Notes under the pieces: generated by a model
What the model saw: only the letters and a program-made list of their open reading frames with translations
What the model was told of the DNA's origin: nothing
Database searches by the model: none
DNA from: Alteriqipengyuania halimionae
Lineage (GTDB): Bacteria > Pseudomonadota > Alphaproteobacteria > Sphingomonadales > Sphingomonadaceae
DNA: 64,000 bases
Reading direction: 5' to 3'
Assembly: GCF_009827575.1 (NCBI RefSeq)
Contig: NZ_WTYR01000001.1
Span: 558,001 to 622,000, forward strand
Position numbers and translations under genes: made by a program
Shown: positions 57,485-64,000 of the stretch, piece after piece
How positions within the stretch are numbered: position 1 is the first letter of the stretch
Layout of the letters: every line of letters starts with the position of its first letter

Positions 57485-58291
57485 ATGAAAGAGCCGCATG
57501 CGATGAACAAGCGACGCGAGGTGCGCGGGCTTACCTTGCGTACGCTGGTGCCCAACGCGATCACGGCAGCCGCCATGTGTCTCGGACTGACGGCCATTCG
57601 CGCCGCGATCTTGCAGGACTGGGACGCCGCCGTTCTGCTCGTTTTCGCGGCCGGTGTGCTCGACGGGCTGGATGGGCGGACCGCTCGGTTCCTCAATGCG
57701 CAATCGAAATTCGGAGCCGAGCTAGACAGCCTGGCCGATTCTCTCAGCTTCGGCGTTGCGCCGGCGCTGATCATCTACCTGTGGTCGCTACAGTTCCTCG
57801 ATCGCCTCGGCTGGTTCGCCGCGCTGGCGGTGGCAGTGGCCTGTGCACTTCGCCTCGCGCGCTTCAACGCCCGCATCGATCTCGACGAACAGCCGCACAA
57901 ATCTGCCGGTTTCCTGACCGGCGTGCCTGCTCCGGTCGGCGCCGGGGTAGCCTTTCTGCCAATGTATCTGTGGCTCGAGACGGGCAATCCGGCACTGCGC
58001 GAGCCGCTCTTCGTCGGCATCTGGCTCCTAGTTATTGCTTTCCTGATGATCTCCAACGTCGCCACGTTCAGCTGGACATCGCTGCGTCCGCGACGGAACA
58101 TCCGGCTCGAATTGCTGCTGATCGGGGCGCTGTTGGTAGCTGCACTGATCCTCGAACCGTGGATCGCGCTGTCGATCGTATCGGCCGGATATCTCGCAAC
58201 GGTGCCTTACAGCATCCTGCGCTATCGCAAGTTCAGGCGGCAGCGCGCTGCGAACAAGGAAGCGTCGAGCGCGCCGGAACGCCCCGCCTGA
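57485..58291 (+). CDS. pssA: CDP-diacylglycerol-serine O-phosphatidyltransferase
   Basis: 268 residues. The CDP-alcohol transferase motif is DGLDGRTARFLNAQSKFGAE, beginning at D60, then LDSLADSLSFG. Seven to eight membrane helices follow. It makes phosphatidylserine from CDP-diacylglycerol and serine in the inner membrane; Psd then decarboxylates the product. An ATG at 57503 is an alternative start. The psd-pssA pairing is typical. Its 3' end overlaps a small minus-strand gene candidate. Confidence 0.95.
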   Translation: MKEPHAMNKRREVRGLTLRTLVPNAITAAAMCLGLTAIRAAILQDWDAAVLLVFAAGVLDGLDGRTARFLNAQSKFGAELDSLADSLSFGVAPALIIYLWSLQFLDRLGWFAALAVAVACALRLARFNARIDLDEQPHKSAGFLTGVPAPVGAGVAFLPMYLWLETGNPALREPLFVGIWLLVIAFLMISNVATFSWTSLRPRRNIRLELLLIGALLVAALILEPWIALSIVSAGYLATVPYSILRYRKFRRQRAANKEASSAPERPA

Positions 58292-58472
58292 GGTCGTCGC
58301 TTCGACGCAGGGAAAACGCCGCGGGATCGCAAAGAGCTGCACGATCGATCCGCGCCATTTCCGCGTCCCATGCGCCGTAGCGACGCAGCAGGTACGCCGA
58401 ATCTCGTGCCAGAACACGGAATGCCAAAGCTCCGGCGGCAAAAAACAGGGCGGTCGTCAGAATGGCAATCAT
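58233..58472 (-). CDS. Candidate small membrane-anchored protein
   Basis: 79 residues. AAGGA lies 7 bases upstream of the ATG at 58472. One N-terminal hydrophobic helix (IAILTTALFFAAGALAFRVL, 2-21) is followed by a charged region (RDSAYLLRRYGAWDAEMARI). Its end overlaps the last 59 bases of pssA on the other strand. No family was recognised. The ribosome-binding site and helix give moderate support. Confidence 0.45.
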   Translation of the reverse strand: MIAILTTALFFAAGALAFRVLARDSAYLLRRYGAWDAEMARIDRAALCDPAAFSLRRSDDLRRGVPARSTLPCSQRAAA

Positions 58473-58825
58473 CGCGAAATCCTTCGCCTAACAAGTGTTT
58501 CCCCCTGAAGATTGTGGAAATGGAACGCCGAAATCTTGTCCGATGTTCCGCTTCTGACATCTTCAGTTTCCTGTTTGTTCCACACCTGTTCCGGTTATGT
58601 CAACACAAATCGCGTCCGGTGGAATCCGGCTTGCGACGAAATTTAAACTGGAAATCGGCGCCGAGTGACGCTATCGGCGCGTCGTCGCACGTGAATCGGA
58701 CGCAATCCTGCATCCGGGCATGAGCGAAAATCCACATGGGAAGCGCTGACATACCGGTGCTCGGCCGCGGGACAACCGCAATCGGGTTCCAGCTTCCCAG
58801 AGGCACAACCGGAAAGGAATTCCCT
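58473..58825. other. 353-base leader region upstream of rpsB
   Basis: No open frame or RNA gene was found. AT-rich stretches (GTTCCGGTTATGTCAACACAAATCG around 58588) could hold a promoter, but spacing does not fit a strong sigma-70 site. The leader probably carries the rpsB promoter and S2 autoregulatory structure; this is inference from other bacteria. Confidence 0.4.
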
Positions 58826-59566
<741 letters not shown>

Positions 59567-59680
59567 GCGACCGATGCGCGGGGTCATCCCGCCGTCACAA
59601 AACAAATCCAGTGCGCCGGGCGTCTCCCACCAGTGGGGCGCGTCCGGTGCCTCACATCACAGACAAGAAGGATTCACCTC

Positions 59681-60604
59681 ATGGCTTATACTGCCGCTGA
59701 CGTGAAAGCCCTGCGCGAACGCACCGGCGCGGGCATGATGGATTGCAAGAAAGCGCTCACCGAAACCGATGGCGACATGGAAGCCGCGGTCGACATGCTG
59801 CGCGCCAAGGGCCTCGCCGCCGCGCAGAAGAAGTCGAGCCGTACGGCGGCCGAAGGCCTCGTCGGCGTTGCTGTCGAAGGCACCAAGGGCGTTGCGGTAG
59901 AAGTCAATTCGGAAACCGACTTCGTGGCCAAGAACGACCAGTTCCAGGACTTCGTCAAAAAGGCGACTCAGGTTGCCCTGCAGTCGAACAGCGACGATGT
60001 CGAAGAACTGCGCGACGCTGCCTATCCGGGCGGTGGCACGGTCGGCGATGCGCTGACCAACAACGTTGCCACGATCGGCGAGAACCAGCAGGTCCGCCGG
60101 ATCCGTTCGGTCAGCGTCGATAACGGCGTGGTCGTCCCCTACGTGCACAATGCAGTCGCGCCGAACCTTGGCAAGATCGGCGTGCTGGTAGCGCTTGAAA
60201 GCGAAGCCGGTGCCGAAGTGCTCGAACCGCTGGGCAAGAGCCTTGCGATGCACATCGCCGCGGCTTTCCCGCAGGCGCTCAACGCCGATGGCCTCGACCC
60301 CGAAGTGATCGCGCGCGAGCGTTCGATCGCTCAGGAAAAGGCCGCCGAAAGCGGCAAGCCCGAGCAGGTCCAGGAAAAGATGGTCGAAGGCGCGATCAAC
60401 AAGTTCGCCAAGGAAAACGCCCTGCTCAGCCAGATCTACGTGATGGACAACAAGACGCCCATCGCCGAAGTCGTGAAGCAGGCTGCCAAGGAAGCCGGCA
60501 AGGACATCGTCCTCAAGGACTACGTCCGCTTCCAGCTGGGCGAAGGCATCGAGAAGAAGGACGAGGACTTCGCTGCCGAAGTGGCTGCGACCCGCGGCGA
60601 CTAA
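59681..60604 (+). CDS. tsf: Translation elongation factor Ts
   Basis: 307 residues. The N-terminal UBA-like domain holds [20 protein letters not shown] (8-27). The core has the conserved [14 protein letters not shown] motif (about 84). It exchanges GDP for GTP on EF-Tu. A strong terminator follows, so pyrH needs its own promoter. Confidence 0.98.
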   Translation: MAYTAADVKALRERTGAGMMDCKKALTETDGDMEAAVDMLRAKGLAAAQKKSSRTAAEGLVGVAVEGTKGVAVEVNSETDFVAKNDQFQDFVKKATQVALQSNSDDVEELRDAAYPGGGTVGDALTNNVATIGENQQVRRIRSVSVDNGVVVPYVHNAVAPNLGKIGVLVALESEAGAEVLEPLGKSLAMHIAAAFPQALNADGLDPEVIARERSIAQEKAAESGKPEQVQEKMVEGAINKFAKENALLSQIYVMDNKTPIAEVVKQAAKEAGKDIVLKDYVRFQLGEGIEKKDEDFAAEVAATRGD

Positions 60605-60629
60605 GCTGCACTCTCTTCTGCGAAATCAG

Positions 60630-60663
60630 CGGCCGCCGGGTTACGATCCGGCGGCCGTTTTTG
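60630..60663 (+). terminator. Rho-independent terminator after tsf
   Basis: CGGCCGCCGG and CCGGCGGCCG form a perfect 10-base-pair stem with an 8-base loop, followed by TTTTTG. It lies between convergent tsf and MFS genes. Confidence 0.88.
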
Positions 60664-60689
60664 TTTTTGCGCCCGGGAGAGGAAGCGGC

Positions 60690-61919
60690 TCAGCGATCTT
60701 CGCTGGTCGGCTCGTCCTCGCCCAGTGCCACGGCGCTCGTGCGCGGAATGCTCTGGAACGCGGACTGGTCTTCGTCGGGGACCGATTCGGCAGCATAGAT
60801 CCGCCACAGGCCGAAGCCGGTCGCGAGGGAAGCGGTTGCGCCGATCGTTCCGAACAATCCCGTCGGCCCGAATATGGCCATGGCGATTGAGCCGACCAGC
60901 GGCCCTGCCACCGCGCCGAGCGAATAAAGCAGCACGAGACCGCCGCTCGCACCCACCCGCTCGTGCGGTTCGATGTGGTCGTTGGTATGCGACACACACA
61001 GCGGATAGAGCGCGAAAGCCATCCCGCCGAACAGGCCGCCGAGAACGAACAGCAGCGCGCGATTGGCACCGAACAGCGCAATGGCGACAGCGACGACCGC
61101 CGCGGCGAAAAAGATCGCCACGATCACGCGCCGCCGATCGAACCTGTTCGACAGCAGGCCGAGCGGCCACTGGAACAGCACGCCGCCCCCGATCGCGAAG
61201 GACGTGAACAGAGCGACATCGGAAAGGCTCATTTCCATCTGTCGCACGAACACCGCCGCAAGCGCATAGAAGGCGCCGAGCATGAGGCCGGTCGCCGCAG
61301 TGCCGAGCATACCGAGTGGGGAGATCGCATAGAGCCGCCGGATCGAGAGTGGCTCCAGATCGCCGATCTCGGGTTGCGGTACCTTGGTGAGAACAACCGG
61401 GAGCAGCGCAAGCGAGAGCAGGATGGCCGAGAACATGAAGGGCAGCACCGGCGCGTCTTGGCCGATGTTGAGGAGGAACTGGCCGATGGCCTGGCCGAGA
61501 TAGAGCGCTGCCATATAGGCGGCGAGGGCGAGGCTGCGGGTATGCGTATCGGTACGCTCGCTAAGCCAGCTCTCGAGGCAGACGAAGACACCTGCGACCG
61601 CGAAACCGTCAATGAAGCGCAGCACCGTCCAGAAGCCGACATCCTGCCACAAGCCGTAGGACAAGCTGCTGGCCGAAAACACCGAAACGAAGGCCGCGAA
61701 GGAGCGGATATGCCCGACCTGCGCGATCAATCGCCCGATCCGCATCGAGCCGATCGTCAGTCCCGCGAAATATGCGGTGCCGACCAGGCCGATCAGCGGC
61801 GCGGCAGTGCCCTGGTTCTCGAGCCGCACCGCCAGCAGCGTGGACAGGAATCCACCTCCCGCCATGATCATGAAGATGGCGAGCAGGAACGTGCGAACCT
61901 GGTTGAAGGCCGTAAACAT
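60690..61919 (-). CDS. MFS transporter
   Basis: 409 residues with 12 predicted membrane helices. The first part is [20 protein letters not shown]; the loop 2-3 motif is [19 protein letters not shown], a variant of the family signature. Loop 8-9 has [20 protein letters not shown]. The C-terminal tail (about 380-409) is acidic. It resembles the YcaD-like group. The substrate is unknown. It sits on the minus strand between tsf and pyrH. TATTAT 12 bases before its start codon could be a -10 box. Confidence 0.9.
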   Translation of the reverse strand: MFTAFNQVRTFLLAIFMIMAGGGFLSTLLAVRLENQGTAAPLIGLVGTAYFAGLTIGSMRIGRLIAQVGHIRSFAAFVSVFSASSLSYGLWQDVGFWTVLRFIDGFAVAGVFVCLESWLSERTDTHTRSLALAAYMAALYLGQAIGQFLLNIGQDAPVLPFMFSAILLSLALLPVVLTKVPQPEIGDLEPLSIRRLYAISPLGMLGTAATGLMLGAFYALAAVFVRQMEMSLSDVALFTSFAIGGGVLFQWPLGLLSNRFDRRRVIVAIFFAAAVVAVAIALFGANRALLFVLGGLFGGMAFALYPLCVSHTNDHIEPHERVGASGGLVLLYSLGAVAGPLVGSIAMAIFGPTGLFGTIGATASLATGFGLWRIYAAESVPDEDQSAFQSIPRTSAVALGEDEPTSEDR

Positions 61920-62159
61920 GACGCGCCCTATAATAGCGGCGATGCAGGACCGCCAGCGATGCGAGGCGAGTGCTGCGTGTTGATCGACCGGCTACTGGAT
62001 GGTGCCTGCCTCTGCGGCCATTCGCTGTTTTCGGGATTCGAGCGCGCGCGCCCTTGGAAGGCACGTTTTTCAACAGACCGCTCACCGGCCTTTCCCTTTG
62101 CGCATCGGCCAATCATGGCTAAGGAGCCGCAAGCCTGCCAGCAAACGGAAAATCCCTTC

Positions 62160-62882
62160 ATGCCACTCAGTTCCGCCAAACGCGTCCTCCTGAAACTCTC
62201 GGGCGAGGTGCTGATGGGAGAGCAGGATTTCGGCATCGATCCGGCATTCGTGATGGAGCTGGCGCAGGAAGTTAAGGCGGCCAAGGACAATGGCCTCGAA
62301 ATTTGTCTCGTGATCGGTGGCGGCAACATTTTCCGCGGCATGGCCGGGGCGGCGCAGGGCATGGACCGCGCGCAGGCCGACTATATGGGCATGCTCGCCA
62401 CGGTCATGAACGCGCTCGCCATGCAGAACGCGCTCGAACAATTGGGTGTCGAAACCCGGGTGCAAAGCGCGGTGCAGATGGACCAGGTGTGCGAACCGGT
62501 GATCCGGCGCCGCGCCGAACGTCACCTTGAAAAAGGTCGCGTGGTGATCTTCGCGGCAGGTGTGGGCGCCCCCTATTTCACCACCGATAGCGGTGCGGCT
62601 CTGCGCGCGGCCGAGATGCGCTGCGATGCGCTGCTGAAGGGCACCAGTGTCGACGGGGTCTATGACAGCGATCCCAAAACCAATCCGGGCGCACAACGTT
62701 TCGATACGGTCACTTACGACCGCGTTCTGGCAGACAACCTCAAGGTCATGGACGCATCCGCCGTCGCGCTGTGCCGCGACAACGACATTCCGATCGTCGT
62801 CTTCTCTATCCGCGAGAAGGGCAATCTGGCACGCGTGTTGGCGGGCGAAGGCGTGCAGACGATAGTGAAAAAGGAAGGCTGA
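62160..62882 (+). CDS. pyrH: UMP kinase
   Basis: 240 residues from the ATG at 62160. An ATG at 62115 ([10 protein letters not shown]) is possible but not needed. Motifs: [19 protein letters not shown] (9-27), the phosphate loop [10 protein letters not shown] (about 53-62), and [20 protein letters not shown] (about 149-168). It phosphorylates UMP to UDP with ATP and is hexameric. It is followed by frr with a 2-base gap. The promoter is probably in the 240-base region shared with the divergent MFS gene. Confidence 0.97.
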   Translation: MPLSSAKRVLLKLSGEVLMGEQDFGIDPAFVMELAQEVKAAKDNGLEICLVIGGGNIFRGMAGAAQGMDRAQADYMGMLATVMNALAMQNALEQLGVETRVQSAVQMDQVCEPVIRRRAERHLEKGRVVIFAAGVGAPYFTTDSGAALRAAEMRCDALLKGTSVDGVYDSDPKTNPGAQRFDTVTYDRVLADNLKVMDASAVALCRDNDIPIVVFSIREKGNLARVLAGEGVQTIVKKEG

Positions 62883-62884
62883 CG

Positions 62885-63442
62885 ATGGCCAAGTATGACA
62901 AGTCCGATATCGACCGCCGCATGAATGGTGCGGTCGAGGCCCTGAAAAGCGACCTCGCCGGTCTGCGCACGGGCCGTGCCAATGTGGCCTTGCTCGATCC
63001 CGTGCAGGTCGAGGTCTACGGCTCGCTGATGCCGCTCAACCAGGTTGCGACCGTCAACGCGCCCGAACCGCGCATGCTGGCGGTGCAGGTATGGGACAAG
63101 GCCAATGTCAACGCGGTCGAAAAGGGTATCGCGAAGGCCGGGCTCGGCCTCAATCCGATGACCGACGGGCAGACCGTGCGGCTGCCGATTCCCGACCTGA
63201 CCGAGGAGCGTCGCAAGGAGCTGGCCAAGCTCGCGGGCGAATATGGCGAAAAGGCCAAGATCGCGATCCGCAATGTCCGTCGTGACGGCATGGAAATGCT
63301 GAAAGAGGACGAAAAGAAGAAGGAAATCTCCGAGGACGATCGCAAGCGGCTCGAAGACGAGGTCCAGAAGCTGACCGACAAATACGTCGCCGAAACCGAT
63401 GTCGCGGTGGAGAAAAAGACGCAGGAAATCCTCTCGCAGTGA
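62885..63442 (+). CDS. frr: Ribosome recycling factor
   Basis: 185 residues, exact family size. [20 protein letters not shown] (13-32) and the closing helical hairpin region ([20 protein letters not shown]) are typical. It splits post-termination ribosomes with EF-G. It is 2 bases after pyrH and 26 bases before uppS, in the conserved rpsB-tsf-pyrH-frr-uppS order. Confidence 0.98.
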   Translation: MAKYDKSDIDRRMNGAVEALKSDLAGLRTGRANVALLDPVQVEVYGSLMPLNQVATVNAPEPRMLAVQVWDKANVNAVEKGIAKAGLGLNPMTDGQTVRLPIPDLTEERRKELAKLAGEYGEKAKIAIRNVRRDGMEMLKEDEKKKEISEDDRKRLEDEVQKLTDKYVAETDVAVEKKTQEILSQ

Positions 63443-63468
63443 CGTTCGGCGCGAACGGATAATCGGTC

Positions 63469-64000
63469 ATGGCTGGTGCCAGACACGTTGCGATCATCAT
63501 GGACGGCAATGGGCGCTGGGCGAAGCGCAAGCACTTGCCGCGCGCGATGGGGCACAAGCGCGGCGTCGAAGCGGTGCGGGCGCTCGTCCGTGCGGTCAAG
63601 CACATCGATCTCGAATGTCTGACGCTCTACGCATTCAGTTCGGAAAACTGGAAGCGACCCGAAGAGGAAGTGTCCGACCTGATGAACATGCTGCGGCGGT
63701 TCATCAAATCGGACCTGCCCGAATTCATCGAAAACGGTGTCCGGCTCAAGGTGATCGGCGATTGGCGCGCGCTCGAAGGCGATATCGTCGCCCTGCTCGA
63801 TGATGCGATGGCGCAGACCGCCGATGGCGACCGTACGCTGGTGGTGGCGCTCAATTACGGGTCGCAGCAGGAAATCGTGCGCGCGGCGAAGCAGGCTGCA
63901 AGCGAAGGCGACCTGACCGAGGAAAGCCTCGCGGCCCATCTCGACACCGCCGACCTTCCGCCGCTCGACCTGCTCATCCGCACCAGCGGCGAAGTGCGTC
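63469..64000 (+). CDS. uppS: Isoprenyl (undecaprenyl diphosphate) transferase, 5' part
   Basis: The first 177 codons are in the window and the gene continues beyond the right edge. The catalytic motif IIMDGNGRWAKRK gives Asp12. YAFSSENWKRPEEEV and the LIRTSGE end region, which binds the second substrate, are present. It makes the cis-polyprenyl carrier for peptidoglycan and other wall polymers. It is last in the visible part of the rpsB-tsf-pyrH-frr-uppS gene order. Confidence 0.96.
   Translation, partial: MAGARHVAIIMDGNGRWAKRKHLPRAMGHKRGVEAVRALVRAVKHIDLECLTLYAFSSENWKRPEEEVSDLMNMLRRFIKSDLPEFIENGVRLKVIGDWRALEGDIVALLDDAMAQTADGDRTLVVALNYGSQQEIVRAAKQAASEGDLTEESLAAHLDTADLPPLDLLIRTSGEVR

Overview
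The window is a GC-rich, gene-dense stretch of an alphaproteobacterial chromosome. Gene content points to the Sphingomonadales, most likely the Erythrobacteraceae: an aroQ-accB-accC cluster, a stand-alone NDUFS4-like complex I subunit, a GTA-type holin, a DUF6456 protein, a LytTR protein with an N-terminal membrane sensor, and several families of small palindromic repeats typical of these genomes. No plasmid, integrated phage, IS element or CRISPR array is visible. Placement below order level is inference.

Layout. 1-8.7 kb: 5' part of ettA, a secreted M28 peptidase, a membrane diguanylate cyclase, a DUF421 protein, two tRNAs, a polysaccharide deacetylase, an unusual soluble histidine kinase and an Lrp/AsnC regulator. 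8.7-13 kb: accC, accB and aroQ (fatty acid and shikimate pathways), a GTA-type holin and gdhA. 13-23 kb: a five-gene minus-strand locus of secreted DUF11 proteins around a 1677-residue predicted outer-membrane beta-barrel protein; this is the best candidate for an undescribed system. 23-26.4 kb: tRNA-Pro and yajC-secD-secF. 26.4-33 kb: a glycosyltransferase, an XRE regulator divergent from a DUF6456 protein, a CDP-alcohol phosphatidyltransferase, uup and an amidohydrolase. 33-38.5 kb: a SIMPL protein, a PepSY protein with a PhoPQ-like two-component pair, a Tyr/Arg-rich lipoprotein and a polyprenyl diphosphate synthase. 38.5-50.6 kb: hrpB (interrupted in frame by a palindromic element), a complex I accessory subunit, a class A beta-lactamase, SRP RNA, dnaX-ybaB, lon, HU, an acidic lipoprotein and rlmB. 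50.7-53.5 kb: tRNA-Tyr and a persulfide/sulfite operon (MBL hydrolase, two YeeE/YedE halves, TauE/SafE). 53.5-58.5 kb: a secreted alpha/beta hydrolase, a LytTR gene broken by two in-frame stops, and psd-pssA. 58.8-64 kb: rpsB-tsf-pyrH-frr-uppS, with an MFS gene on the opposite strand between tsf and pyrH.

Two themes stand out. First, four of the secreted DUF11 proteins end in the same 17-residue pattern with no anchor, next to a giant barrel protein, which looks like substrates plus an assembly or anchoring platform. Second, the holin promoter region (11.6 kb) and the XRE/DUF6456 intergenic region (28.2 kb) share a 13-base element in the same orientation relative to the downstream gene. This suggests a dispersed gene-transfer-agent regulon. 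Both are inferences from sequence alone.
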